60,004 nucleotides of DNA from Pseudomonadota bacterium (GTDB lineage Bacteria > Pseudomonadota > Alphaproteobacteria > Acetobacterales > Acetobacteraceae), in contig JAJZBM010000015.1 of assembly GCA_021798915.1 (NCBI GenBank), forward strand, positions 1 to 60,004, in the 5' to 3' direction. The notes below the pieces were generated by a model. That model was given only the letters and a program-made list of their open reading frames with translations. It was not told the origin of the DNA and made no database searches. The position numbers and the translations under genes are program-made. How positions within the stretch are numbered: the first letter of the stretch is position 1; each line of letters opens with the position of its first letter. Shown one piece after another: positions 29,066 through 37,664 of this stretch.

Positions 29066-29794
29066 TCAGCCGATCCTGAGCAGCCGCGCCCCCTCGCCGG
29101 TGAGCCAGCGCACCCCCTCGGCCCGCCACGGCGTCAAGGTCTCGACCAGCGCCCAGAAACGCGGCCCGTGATCCATATGGCGAAGATGGGCGACCTCATG
29201 GGCGGCGACATAATCCTGGACAAAGGGGGGCGCCATGACCAGCCGCCAGCTAAAACTCAGCACCCCGTCGCGGGCGCAGCTTCCCCAACGCGTTCGGGTG
29301 TCCTTGACGGCGATGCGCGCCGGCCGCCGCTCGATCATCGCCGCCTTGGCCATCACAAGCGTGGTCAGACGCCGGCTGGCCTCGGCGCGCAGGAAATCAC
29401 CGACCCGCCGGGTCAGGAATTCCGCCCCGCCGGTGACGTAGAGCGTGCCCGCCGTGACCCAGGCGCTGCCCCGCGCGCCCTTGGGGTTATCCCCGTTGGG
29501 GTCGCCCTTCGGCAGGTGGCGGATGCGATGGGCAACGCCGTCGATCGGGATCTCGGCGCCATCGGCGAAAGCGATGGCGCGGGGCAGGGCGGCGATGCGC
29601 TCGGCGACCCAATCGGCATGGGTCATGAGGAGGGCCATGCCGGCCCGCCGCCCGGCCCGCGCCGGCAGCGTCACCACGACGCCGCCGCCGCGCGGATCGA
29701 TGCGCAGGCTGACCCGCCGCGCCTGGGCGTGCCGGCGCCAGCGGACCATGGTTGGCCCGCCGGGAAGGGCGAGAATCTCCTCCGTCGTGTCCAT
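29066..29794 (-). CDS. YgjP/DUF45-type zinc metallopeptidase
   Basis: The 242-residue product has the DUF45 (YgjP, SprT-like) signature: TRWGSCARDGVLSFSWRLV, then the zinc site HEVAHLRHMDHGPRFW, in which HExxH supplies two His ligands and the later His the third. N-terminal beta strands precede it (VRWRRHAQARRVSLRIDPRG). Cellular substrates of the family are not known. An ATG at 29794 was chosen; a longer TTG start at 29830 is possible. The gapR gene lies upstream on the same strand with a gap of about 50 bases. Confidence 0.88.
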   Translation of the reverse strand: MDTTEEILALPGGPTMVRWRRHAQARRVSLRIDPRGGGVVVTLPARAGRRAGMALLMTHADWVAERIAALPRAIAFADGAEIPIDGVAHRIRHLPKGDPNGDNPKGARGSAWVTAGTLYVTGGAEFLTRRVGDFLRAEASRRLTTLVMAKAAMIERRPARIAVKDTRTRWGSCARDGVLSFSWRLVMAPPFVQDYVAAHEVAHLRHMDHGPRFWALVETLTPWRAEGVRWLTGEGARLLRIG

Positions 29795-29842
29795 GCCGGC
29801 AAATCTGCCGGGTTTCCGCCCCTCTCGCAACCGCGGCGTCCG

Positions 29843-30133
29843 CTACATCCCGAGGGCGCGGCGATAGAGGTCGAGCAGGGTCTCCTGTTCCTCGACCTCG
29901 GCCGGCTGCTGGCGGCGGAGACGGATCAACTGGCGCAGCACCTTGACGTCGAACCCGGCCGATTTGGCCTCGGCGAACACGTCTTTGATGTCGTCGGCGA
30001 GGGCTTTCTTTTCCTCCTCCAGCCGCTCGATCCGCTCGACGAGGCTGCGCAGCCGCTCGCCGGCGACGCCTCCGGTCGTGGTGTCCGCCGGGGTCTCCGC
30101 CGGGGTCTCCTTGGTCACATCCCTGAGAGCCAT
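29843..30133 (-). CDS. gapR: GapR-type DNA-binding protein (DUF2312/UPF0335)
   Basis: The 96-residue protein carries the DUF2312 domain: ERLRSLVERIERLEEEKKAL, then DIKDVFAEAKSAGFDVKVLR and LIRLRRQQPAEVEEQETLLD, with a long N-terminal coiled coil. In Caulobacter GapR is a nucleoid protein that binds overtwisted AT-rich DNA and assists topoisomerases during replication. Length and motifs fit that family well. The ATG is preceded by GGCGGAGGCGGC. The first 20 residues are a Thr/Pro/Ala-rich tail. The SDR gene upstream is separated by about 140 bases holding half of a family B repeat. Confidence 0.92.
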   Translation of the reverse strand: MALRDVTKETPAETPADTTTGGVAGERLRSLVERIERLEEEKKALADDIKDVFAEAKSAGFDVKVLRQLIRLRRQQPAEVEEQETLLDLYRRALGM

Positions 30134-30250
30134 GCCGCCTCCGCCTTGTCGTCCATTAGATCGGGGGCCGGGGTAGCTTGCCGGCGTCACATGGTCAATG
30201 ACATGCCAATGACCAGTCGATACAGGGCAGTCGGGAGAAAGGAAAGAAGA

Positions 30251-30275
30251 CCAGGGGTGCTGCCCCTGGACCCCG
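30251..30275 (+). repeat. Family B repeat, copy 2 (single hairpin)
   Basis: CCAGGGG / CCCCTGG with a 5-base centre (30251-30269), followed by ACCCCG, after which the sequence runs into the stop codon of the SDR gene. The second TGGGGGC hairpin of the family is absent. A purine-rich lead-in (GGAAAGAAGA) precedes it, as in other copies. Confidence 0.65.
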
Positions 30276-30276
30276 T

Positions 30277-31056
30277 TCAGGCGGCGGAATAGCCGCCATC
30301 GGCGACATAGGCGGCGCCGGTGACGAAGGACGCGCGATCGGAAAGCAGCCAAAGCACCAGCTCGGCGATTTCCTCGGGCGTGCCGAGTCGGGCGAAGGGC
30401 ACCGCGCGGAGGATATCTTCCCCCCGCGTCGGCATGTGCGGCGCGACCATCGGCGTGTCGATATAGCCCGGACAGACGGCGTTCACCCGGATCGCGAGCG
30501 GCGCGTATTCGAGCGCCGCGGTGCGGGTGAGGCCGATCACCCCATGCTTGCTCGCGACATAGGCGCTGGAGCCGCGCAACCCGACGAGCCCGGCGACGGA
30601 GGCGGTATTGACGATCGCACCACCACCGCTTCCCGCCTCCCGCCGCGTCATCGCCGCGATTTCATGCTTCATGGCGAGAAACACGCCGGTGAGATTGACC
30701 GCGATCACCCGGGCGAAAGCCTCTTCGCTCCACTCGGTAATCGGCATGCCGGCGCACCCGACGGCGGCGGGGCTGATCCCGGCATTGTTGAAAGCGCCAT
30801 CGAGCCGGCCGAACGCCTCAACCGTCGCGGCGACGAACCGCGCGACATCCGCCTCCCGGCTGACATCACCGGCGAGTGCCAGCGCCTTGCCTCCGCTCGC
30901 GGTGATTTCGCCGGCGGTGGCCTGGGCCCGGGCCTCACTGAGATCGGCGACGGCGACCGCGGCGCCGGCGCGCGCCAGCCGAAGCGCCGCCGCCCGCCCG
31001 ATCCCAGAGCCGCCGCCGCTCACCAGAACCGTCTTGCCGGTCATTTCGTCTGTCAT
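30277..31056 (-). CDS. Short-chain dehydrogenase/reductase (classical SDR)
   Basis: The 259-residue protein is a classical SDR. The cofactor motif is GGGSGIGRAAALRLARAG, the acidic residue in VAVADLSEARA suggests NAD preference, NNAG is present (DGAFNNAGISPAAVG), and the catalytic Ser (NTASVAGLVG) and YxxxK (YVASKHG) are intact, followed by VNAVCPGYIDTPM. The C-terminal end FVTGAAYVADGGYSA is typical of 3-oxoacyl-reductase or sugar-alcohol dehydrogenase members, so the exact substrate remains open. It lies downstream of the TonB-type gene on the same strand. Confidence 0.9.
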   Translation of the reverse strand: MTDEMTGKTVLVSGGGSGIGRAAALRLARAGAAVAVADLSEARAQATAGEITASGGKALALAGDVSREADVARFVAATVEAFGRLDGAFNNAGISPAAVGCAGMPITEWSEEAFARVIAVNLTGVFLAMKHEIAAMTRREAGSGGGAIVNTASVAGLVGLRGSSAYVASKHGVIGLTRTAALEYAPLAIRVNAVCPGYIDTPMVAPHMPTRGEDILRAVPFARLGTPEEIAELVLWLLSDRASFVTGAAYVADGGYSAA

Positions 31057-31137
31057 GTTTTCCTCCCGTTTATGGTTTCAGCAAGCGCCCTTGCCGTTGG
31101 GTTGGTCGCACGGCGCCCGCCATTGTGGCGGATTTTT

Positions 31138-32241
31138 TCAGTTGCGGTAGATCACGTAATGAATGGTGAGGTCGATGGTCACCCGCTCCTCCTCGGTGCC
31201 GATCGGAAAGGGCGGCAGATCGGCATCGCGGAACAGACCAACCGCAGCACTGTCGAGACGCTGGGAGCCGGATTGGCGCTCGAGTTCGACGGATTCGACA
31301 TGGCCGTCGCGATTGACCACCACGCGGACCGCGTTGATCCCCTGCTCGCCGCGTTTGGCCGCGTCCTCGGGGTAGTATTTATGCTGCTCGATCCAGTCGG
31401 CGAGTTCGTTGCGCCAATCGGCGCCGAGTTCGTTCGCCGAAATCTTGGCAAACGGGGTGATCGAGGTCGGGCCGAGCGCCGCCGGGCCGAGCGCGAATTT
31501 GGTCAGCGAAGGCAGATTCCTGGCAAAAAGATGCATCGGCGCGTAGGCGCTGCCCGGGTGCGCGGTCTGAGCCTTCGGTGCCGGGACGCTCGGCGCGGCT
31601 TGCGGCGCCGGCGTCAGCGGCCTTGCATTGGGTGGCGGCATGACCATCGCCTGCTGGGTCGGTTTCTGCACGCTCGGCGTCATCGTTTGCGGCGCCGGCG
31701 GCGGCGGGATGGCCTCGGCGAGCGGCGATGGCGACAGGACCGCCGGTGGCGCGGGTGAAGCGGCGTTCGCTTGCGCGGGCGGGGGGGCGGCGGCCGGTGC
31801 CGCCGGCGCTGCCGCTTGCGCCGCTTCCTGCGGCGGCACCGGCGGCACCGGCAGGGCCGGCGCTTCGGGTGGAGCGGCGGCCTCCGGCGGCGGTGACGGC
31901 GCAAGCGCCCTCGGCACCGCCGCTGGCCGTGGCGGCGGGTTGGCTTCGCGCGTCGGGTTGGGAAGGGATGGCCCTTTGGGGCTCCCCGACTCGAACACCA
32001 TCGCGATCCCCGGTGGCGGCAGCGGCTCGATGGTGGTGCGGTGATAAACGCCGAGCGTCAACAGCAGCAGAACGACGAAATGCGCCGCCCCGGACCAGAG
32101 CAGCGGCGGCGCGATACGCGTCTTGCGGCGGTTTTGCCGGCGCGCCGGCAGGTCGAGCCCGGCCATCGCGCTTGCGTCCCACACGCGGGAACGCCAGGGC
32201 ACGCGCGGGGTCACGGGTAAGGCGCGAAATTCACGCGGCAT
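31138..32241 (-). CDS. TonB-family energy-transducing protein
   Basis: TonB couples inner-membrane proton force to outer-membrane receptors. This protein of about 367 residues has one N-terminal membrane helix (LLWSGAAHFVVLLLLTLGVY near residue 50), then a very Pro/Ala-rich periplasmic spacer of about 170 residues, and a C-terminal TonB fold: ADWIEQHKYYPEDAAKRG, then GINAVRVVVNRDGHVESVEL and a closing DLTIHYVIYRN. No exbB, exbD or TonB-dependent receptor gene is in the window, so the partner complex must be encoded elsewhere. ATG 32241 is used; an internal ATG at 32166 would still keep the membrane helix. Confidence 0.87.
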   Translation of the reverse strand: MPREFRALPVTPRVPWRSRVWDASAMAGLDLPARRQNRRKTRIAPPLLWSGAAHFVVLLLLTLGVYHRTTIEPLPPPGIAMVFESGSPKGPSLPNPTREANPPPRPAAVPRALAPSPPPEAAAPPEAPALPVPPVPPQEAAQAAAPAAPAAAPPPAQANAASPAPPAVLSPSPLAEAIPPPPAPQTMTPSVQKPTQQAMVMPPPNARPLTPAPQAAPSVPAPKAQTAHPGSAYAPMHLFARNLPSLTKFALGPAALGPTSITPFAKISANELGADWRNELADWIEQHKYYPEDAAKRGEQGINAVRVVVNRDGHVESVELERQSGSQRLDSAAVGLFRDADLPPFPIGTEEERVTIDLTIHYVIYRN

Positions 32242-32368
32242 GGCGAGCAACCGGGCACAAAGCTAAAGGGTCGTGCGCTGAGCGCCGTCCGCGACCCGTC
32301 CTTTCAGCTTGCGATATAAGCGATCACCTAAAAAAAAGCGAACCCGCTGCGCGCCGTTCTGGTGCCGT

Positions 32369-33064
32369 TCAGTGAATTTCCCCCGAGCGGCGGAGCGCGT
32401 CGCGCAGCGTCGCCGGCGAGAAATCCGCGGTCCGGCAGACATCGAGGATCACCTTCTCGCGGCGCGAGACGAGATCGATGGCCTCGGGCAGCCTGGTCAC
32501 CGCCGCCGCCGGGATCACCACGGCACCGTGGCGATCGGCATGGATCACGTCGTCATGCCCGGCCTGCATGCCGAAAATATTCACCGGCCCGCCGAAATCA
32601 ACGATATGAACATGGGCGTGGCTCGGCCCGACGCGCCCGCCAATGATCTGAAACCCCGGCGCCAGCGCATCGAGATCGCGGAACGAGCCGCTGGTGACAC
32701 AGCCGAGCACGCCCAGCGCCTTGTGGATGGTGGAATTGACCTCACCCCAGAAGGCGCCATAGCCCGGCCGGTCGTCGAGATCCTGCAACACCGCGATGGT
32801 CGGCAAATCACCAGCGGCAACATAATCATACCACGCCGCGCGCTCGGCGACCTTGCCGCGCGGCGGTTCCTTGGCGCGCAGCGTGCCGGTGCGGGCGAGG
32901 CCGACGATCGGCGGCAATGTCTCATCGGCGACCGCCATCGGCTCGACCGTGAAACCAATCGCGCGGCGCTCGGGGACGATGAGTTCGAGGCCATTGCAGA
33001 TCGTCGGCGTATCCCATTGCGTGAGTTTTTCGAGATCGGCGCGGGTGAAGGGAAAATCAGCCAT
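32369..33064 (-). CDS. RraA-type aldolase/decarboxylase
   Basis: The RraA/MenG fold includes 4-hydroxy-4-methyl-2-oxoglutarate aldolases and oxaloacetate decarboxylases. The 231-residue protein reads LEKLTQWDTPTICNGLELI near the start, then GRVGPSHAHVHIVDFGGPV, followed by the active-site segment HDDVIHADRHGAVVIP, in which the aspartates and nearby residues would bind a divalent metal. ATG 33064 follows a GGAGCC site. It lies downstream of coxM on the same strand, about 155 bases after its stop, and a family B double hairpin sits in that gap, so co-transcription with the cox genes is doubtful. Confidence 0.85.
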   Translation of the reverse strand: MADFPFTRADLEKLTQWDTPTICNGLELIVPERRAIGFTVEPMAVADETLPPIVGLARTGTLRAKEPPRGKVAERAAWYDYVAAGDLPTIAVLQDLDDRPGYGAFWGEVNSTIHKALGVLGCVTSGSFRDLDALAPGFQIIGGRVGPSHAHVHIVDFGGPVNIFGMQAGHDDVIHADRHGAVVIPAAAVTRLPEAIDLVSRREKVILDVCRTADFSPATLRDALRRSGEIH

Positions 33065-33119
33065 GTGTGGCTCCCATGAGTGACGGGTGAGGGATGGGGG
33101 GAGGAAGAAAAAAGGAAGT

Positions 33120-33165
33120 CCAGGGCGCTGCCCTGGACCCGCTGGGGGCCGTGCCCCCAAACCCA
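33120..33165 (+). repeat. Family B double-hairpin repeat, copy 3
   Basis: CCAGGGC-GCT-GCCCTGG (33120-33136), then ACCCGC, then TGGGGGC-CGT-GCCCCCA (33143-33159) and AACCCACA. It lies between coxM and the RraA-type gene, both on the minus strand, and would be expected to interrupt or attenuate transcription into the latter. Confidence 0.8.
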
Positions 33166-33220
33166 CATCCCGGAGGCGCGTGACGCAGCGCCGGCCAGGG
33201 ACAAGCTCCCCGGTTGACGT

Positions 33221-34018
33221 TCAGCCGGCGGCCGCCACGGCGCGCCTTGCCATGACGGTGATCAGATGGGCACGGTAGGCGGCGCTGCCGTGAATATCGC
33301 TGTTCAGCCCCTCGGGTGAGACTTTTACGCCCGCGATGGCATCCGCTGACCAGGATTTCGCCAGCGCCGCTTCCATCTCGGGGACGCGGAACACGCCGTT
33401 CTGGCCCGCCCCGGTCACCGCGACGCGCACCCCAGCCGGCCCTTTGGCGACGAAGACGCCGACCATGGCGTAGCGCGAGGCGGGTTGGCGGAATTTTTCA
33501 TAGGCCGATTTCTCGACCGGCAGCGGAAATTCGACCGCGGTGATGATTTCGTCCGGCTCGAGAGCGGTCGTGAACATGCCCTGGAAAAAATCATCGGCCT
33601 TGATCGCCCGCTTATTGGTTTTGACCACCGCGCCGAGCGCCAAAACCGCCGCCGGATAACAGGCGGAGGGGTCGTTATTGGCGAGCGAGCCGCCGATGGT
33701 GCCGCGATGGCGCACCTGATTGTCGCCGATCCAGGAGGCGAGCATGGCGAGCCCCGGGATCGCCTTTTTCACCTCCGCCGAGCGGGCGACGGTCGCATGC
33801 GTCGTCATCGCGCCGATGGTCAGCGTATTGCCCGAGACGCTGATCCCGGAAAGCCCGAGTCCGGCGAGATCGACCACCGAAGAGGGCTTGTTGAGCCGCT
33901 GCTTGAGCACCGGAATGAAGGTCTGGCCGCCGGCGATCACCTTGGCCTCCGGCCCGGTGGCGAGGAGCTTCACCGCGTCGGCGACGCTGGCCGGTTTCTG
34001 ATAAGCGAAATCATACAT
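33221..34018 (-). CDS. coxM: Molybdenum hydroxylase, FAD subunit (CoxM-like)
   Basis: This is the flavin subunit of an xanthine-dehydrogenase-family enzyme. The 265-residue protein starts [19 protein letters not shown] and carries the FAD signatures [14 protein letters not shown] (residue 31) and [16 protein letters not shown] (residue 112), as expected for CoxM. The ATG at 34018 lies 10 bases after the stop of the large-subunit gene, so the order small-large-medium is retained and the three genes form one minus-strand operon. It passes electrons from the Fe-S centres to an acceptor. Confidence 0.9.
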   Translation of the reverse strand: MYDFAYQKPASVADAVKLLATGPEAKVIAGGQTFIPVLKQRLNKPSSVVDLAGLGLSGISVSGNTLTIGAMTTHATVARSAEVKKAIPGLAMLASWIGDNQVRHRGTIGGSLANNDPSACYPAAVLALGAVVKTNKRAIKADDFFQGMFTTALEPDEIITAVEFPLPVEKSAYEKFRQPASRYAMVGVFVAKGPAGVRVAVTGAGQNGVFRVPEMEAALAKSWSADAIAGVKVSPEGLNSDIHGSAAYRAHLITVMARRAVAAAG

Positions 34019-34028
34019 GGTTGGGCTC

Positions 34029-36407
34029 CTATTCCGCGGCCATCTTCGGCCGGTTGGCCTGGATGATCGACCAGATCTTCTCCGCCGTCGCCGGCATGTC
34101 GAGATGCCGTACGCCGTATTCCTTGAGGGCATCGACCACGGCATTGATCACCGCGGGCGGGCTGCCAATGGCGCCGACCTCGCCGCAGCCCTTCGACCCG
34201 AGTGGGTTATGGGTGCAAAGGGTGATTTCGGTGCCAACCGTGATATTGGGCAGATTATCGGCACGCGGCATGGTGTAGTCCATGAACGAGCCGGAGAGAA
34301 GCTGGCCGTTGGCATCGTAGGCGGCGCCTTCCAGAAGTGCCTGGCCGATCCCCTGCGCGACCCCGCCCTGCACCTGCCCCTCGACGATCATCGGGTTGAT
34401 CACCCGCCCGACATCATCGACGGCGACGAAATTGACCACTTTGGTGACGCCGGTCTCGGGGTCGATTTCGACCTCGCAGACATGGCAGCCACCGGGATAG
34501 GTGAAATTCTTGGGATCGTAAAAAGCGGTCTCCTCGAGCCCTGGCTCCAGCTCCTCGATCGGGTAGTTGTGCGGGACGTAAGCCGCGAGCGAGATTTCGG
34601 CCAAGGCTTTCGCCTTGTCGGTGCCGGTGACGCGAAAGGCGCCGTCCTTGAACTCGATATCCTCGACCGCGGCCTCCATCAGATGGGCGGCGATGCGTTT
34701 GCCCTTGGCGATGATCTTGTCCATCGCCTTGACCATCGCCGAGCCGCCGACGGCGAGCGAGCGGCTGCCATAGGTGCCCATGCCGAACGGGATCTCCCCG
34801 GTATCGCCATGCACCACGTCGACCTGGTCGAGTGGCACGCCGAGCTGATCGGCGACGAGCTGCGCCATCGTCGTCTCATGGCCCTGGCCGTGGCTATGGG
34901 CGCCGGTGAAAACGGTCACGCTGCCGGTCGGGTGGACGCGGATATTGGCAACTTCGTAAAGCCCGGCGCGGGCGCCGAGCGCGCCGGCGACCTGGCTCGG
35001 CGCGATGCCGCAGGCTTCGAGATAGGTGGAAATGCCGATACCGCGCAGCTTGCCGCGCCGCGCCGCCTCCGCCCGCCGCGCCGGAAACCCGGCGTAATCG
35101 GCGGCCTTGAGCGCCTCGGCGAGGGTCATCTCGTGATTGCCGCTGTCATATTGCAGGGCAACCGGGGTCTGGTACGGATATGCGTCGGCCGGGATGAAAT
35201 TGGCCCGCCGCAATGCCACGCGGTCGATCCCGGTGTCATGCGCGACCGCATCGACGAGACGTTCGAGCAGGAAGGCCGCTTCCGGCCGCCCGGCGCCGCG
35301 ATAAGCGTCGACCGGCACGGTGTTGGTGAAGATCGCCTTGACCTCGGCGTAGATCGCCGGGGTTTTATAGACGCCGGCGAGCAGGGTCGCATAGAGATAG
35401 GTCGGCACCGAGGGCGCGAAGGTGGAGAGATAGGCGCCCATATTGGCGAGCGTTGAGACCCGGAGGGCGAGGAAATGCCCGCTCTCGTCGACCGCCATTT
35501 CGGCATGGCTGACATGGTCGCGGCCATGCGCGTCCGACATGAAGCTTTCCGAGCGCTCGGCGGTCCATTTCACCGGCCGGCGCAGCTTGCCCGCCGCCCA
35601 GGTGACGATCGCCTCCTCGGCGTAGTGATAGATCTTCGAGCCAAACCCGCCGCCGACATCGGGCGCGATCACGCGGAGCTTGTGCTCGGGAATATGCAAA
35701 ACGAAGGCCCCCATCAGGAGGCGGATGACGTGTGGGTTCTGGCTGGTGGTGGAAAGCGTGTAATGGCCGGCGACGTCGCATTCGCCGAGCGCCGCGCGCG
35801 GCTCCATCGCGTTCGGGATCAGGCGGTTATTGACGAGGTCGAGTTTGACCACGTGCTTGGCGCGCGCGAACGCCGCATCCACCGCGTCCTTGTCGCCGAT
35901 ATGCCAATCATAGCAGACATTGCCGGGGACATCGTCATGCACCAGGGGCGCACCGGCTGCGGTGGCGGCGCGGATATCGGCGAGGCCCGGGAGATCCTCG
36001 AGATCGATCACCAGCAACTCGGCCGCATCCTTGGCCTGGGTTTTGGTCTCGGCGATGACCACGGCGATCGGGTCGCCGACATGCCGCACCTTGCCGATGG
36101 CGAGCACCGGATGCAGCGGCTCGGCCATCGGGCTCCCGTCTTTATTATGGATTTGCCAGCCGCAAGGAAGCCCGCCGATACCATCGGCCGCCATGTCGGC
36201 GCCGGTATAGACGGCGATCACCCCCGGCGCCGCGGCAGCGGCGGCTATGTCGATATGCTTGATCCGCGCATGCGGGCGATCCGAGCGACGGATATAGGCA
36301 TAGACCTGACCCGGCCGGTTCATATCATCGACGTAGCGGCCACGCCCGGCCAGAAACCGCCCATCCTCGCGGCGCTTGACGGAAGCGCCTATCCCTTCAA
36401 ATGGCAT
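34029..36407 (-). CDS. coxL: Molybdenum hydroxylase, large catalytic subunit (form II CoxL-like)
   Basis: The 792-residue subunit carries the molybdopterin cofactor. It starts [20 protein letters not shown], has the two Mo-pterin loops (VGGGFGSK near residue 262; [18 protein letters not shown] near 500) and a C-terminal block [20 protein letters not shown]. The active-site loop reads [11 protein letters not shown] (about residue 367). True CO dehydrogenases (form I) have AYRCSFR with a Cys that holds copper; AYRGAGR marks form II. A CO-oxidising role is therefore unlikely or at least unproven; an aldehyde, purine or other heterocyclic substrate is possible. It follows the small-subunit gene by about 80 bases. 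Confidence 0.92.
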   Translation of the reverse strand: MPFEGIGASVKRREDGRFLAGRGRYVDDMNRPGQVYAYIRRSDRPHARIKHIDIAAAAAAPGVIAVYTGADMAADGIGGLPCGWQIHNKDGSPMAEPLHPVLAIGKVRHVGDPIAVVIAETKTQAKDAAELLVIDLEDLPGLADIRAATAAGAPLVHDDVPGNVCYDWHIGDKDAVDAAFARAKHVVKLDLVNNRLIPNAMEPRAALGECDVAGHYTLSTTSQNPHVIRLLMGAFVLHIPEHKLRVIAPDVGGGFGSKIYHYAEEAIVTWAAGKLRRPVKWTAERSESFMSDAHGRDHVSHAEMAVDESGHFLALRVSTLANMGAYLSTFAPSVPTYLYATLLAGVYKTPAIYAEVKAIFTNTVPVDAYRGAGRPEAAFLLERLVDAVAHDTGIDRVALRRANFIPADAYPYQTPVALQYDSGNHEMTLAEALKAADYAGFPARRAEAARRGKLRGIGISTYLEACGIAPSQVAGALGARAGLYEVANIRVHPTGSVTVFTGAHSHGQGHETTMAQLVADQLGVPLDQVDVVHGDTGEIPFGMGTYGSRSLAVGGSAMVKAMDKIIAKGKRIAAHLMEAAVEDIEFKDGAFRVTGTDKAKALAEISLAAYVPHNYPIEELEPGLEETAFYDPKNFTYPGGCHVCEVEIDPETGVTKVVNFVAVDDVGRVINPMIVEGQVQGGVAQGIGQALLEGAAYDANGQLLSGSFMDYTMPRADNLPNITVGTEITLCTHNPLGSKGCGEVGAIGSPPAVINAVVDALKEYGVRHLDMPATAEKIWSIIQANRPKMAAE

Positions 36408-36488
36408 CCAACCCTCCCTTGGGGCCGCGCGGATGGCCGTTGTTCTCGCCGCGCCGCTTTACGCCAGACCCGTGTCGCGTCCGCCGCT

Positions 36489-36974
36489 TCAGGCGGCGTG
36501 TTTCTGGTGCATCAAGGGGAACGCCGCGGCGATCGCCTTGACGATGTTGTGATAGCCGGTGCAACGGCAGAGATTGCCCTCCAGCTCCTCGCGGATTTGC
36601 GCCTCGCTCAGCCCCGCGGGGTGTTTTTGCACGATGTCGATCGCGCTCATCACCATCCCCGGTGTGCAAAAGCCGCATTGCAGAGCGTGGTGCTCGCGGA
36701 ACATCGCCTGCATCGGGTGCAGCGTGCCATCCGCCGCCGCCAGCCCCTCGATGGTGGTGATTTCCGCGCCCTCGGCCTGCACCGCCAGCATGGTGCAGGA
36801 TTTCACCGAATCCCCGTTCACATGCACGACGCAGGCGCCGCACTGGCTGGTATCGCAGCCGACATGGGTGCCGGTGAGGCCAAGTTTTTCGCGCAAAAGT
36901 TCGACCAGCAGCGTGCGCCCCTCGACCTCGGCCGAGACCGCCTTGCCGTTCACCTTCAGTGAAATTTTCGCCAT
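36489..36974 (-). CDS. coxS: Molybdenum hydroxylase, 2Fe-2S small subunit (CoxS-like)
   Basis: The 161-residue protein holds two [2Fe-2S] clusters. The N-terminal plant-ferredoxin domain reads [16 protein letters not shown] (Cys ligands) and [12 protein letters not shown], while the C-terminal helical domain has [16 protein letters not shown] and [13 protein letters not shown]. The ATG at 36974 opens with [19 protein letters not shown]. It is the first gene of the S-L-M operon. No cofactor-maturation genes (coxD, coxF) are adjacent, so sulfuration would need genes elsewhere. Confidence 0.93.
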   Translation of the reverse strand: MAKISLKVNGKAVSAEVEGRTLLVELLREKLGLTGTHVGCDTSQCGACVVHVNGDSVKSCTMLAVQAEGAEITTIEGLAAADGTLHPMQAMFREHHALQCGFCTPGMVMSAIDIVQKHPAGLSEAQIREELEGNLCRCTGYHNIVKAIAAAFPLMHQKHAA

Positions 36975-37125
36975 CCTGTTTCCCCTTCGCGCCCTATGAC
37001 GCCCGCTGGTAGCGCCCTTGGCCGGGAGTGTGCCGACGAGGCCCTGCAGGGTCAAGGGGAAGCGGCGTGGCACGGCGGCGATTAACGCGTTGACGGGTTT
37101 CGTTATTTTATTTTGTTCATAACGC

Positions 37126-37614
37126 TCAGGCACGCAGCTCGGCGACGCGCCCGCCGGTGATCCGGCACAGGGCATCGGCATTGGTTCGAAACAGGTAATC
37201 CGGCGCCCCCGCTGCCGCGAAAAGCGGATCGAGCGCCAAGAGATCGGCATCGATCACCGTCTCGGGTGGCGTCAGATGACCGAGCGGGGCGACGCCGCCG
37301 ATCGCGAACCCGGTGGCAGCGCGCACGAAGGCAGCATCGGCGCGGCCGATCGTAGCCGTCGGGAACAAGGCGGCAAGGCGCGCCGGATCGACCCGGTTGG
37401 CGCCCGAGACGAGCACCAGAAGCGGCGCATCGCCCAAACGAAAGATCAACGATTTGACAATCCGCGCAACCGAGCAACCCATCGCCGCCGCTGCGTCCGC
37501 GGCGGTGCGGGCGCCCGCCGGTGCTGGCAGGATGGTATCGGGATGGCCCGCGGCAAGGAGCGCGGCCCGCACCCGCGCGACGGATCCTGCCGTTTTTTCG
37601 GTCTTTTCCGCCAT
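37126..37614 (-). CDS. YbaK/EbsC-type aminoacyl-tRNA deacylase
   Basis: YbaK-family proteins remove wrongly attached amino acids from tRNA. The 162-residue protein shows [20 protein letters not shown] (the conserved Lys side included), [18 protein letters not shown] and the loop [12 protein letters not shown] that forms the substrate pocket. The start at 37614 follows a GGGCGGGAGGG stretch; longer starts exist. The exact amino acid target cannot be read from sequence. It is divergent from hemW, with about 50 bases between them. Confidence 0.87.
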   Translation of the reverse strand: MAEKTEKTAGSVARVRAALLAAGHPDTILPAPAGARTAADAAAAMGCSVARIVKSLIFRLGDAPLLVLVSGANRVDPARLAALFPTATIGRADAAFVRAATGFAIGGVAPLGHLTPPETVIDADLLALDPLFAAAGAPDYLFRTNADALCRITGGRVAELRA

Positions 37615-37664
37615 CCCTCCCGCCCCCATTGCCATCATCCGCGCCACGGCCGATATGCCGCACC

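Noticed and set aside
34017-36962. Two overlapping long plus-strand frames across the cox genes
   Set aside because: The minus strand encodes unmistakable CoxL and CoxS sequences; the plus frames show no homology-like motifs.
34029-36974. True aerobic carbon-monoxide dehydrogenase
   Set aside because: The active-site loop is AYRGAGR, not the copper-binding AYRCSFR, and maturation genes are absent.
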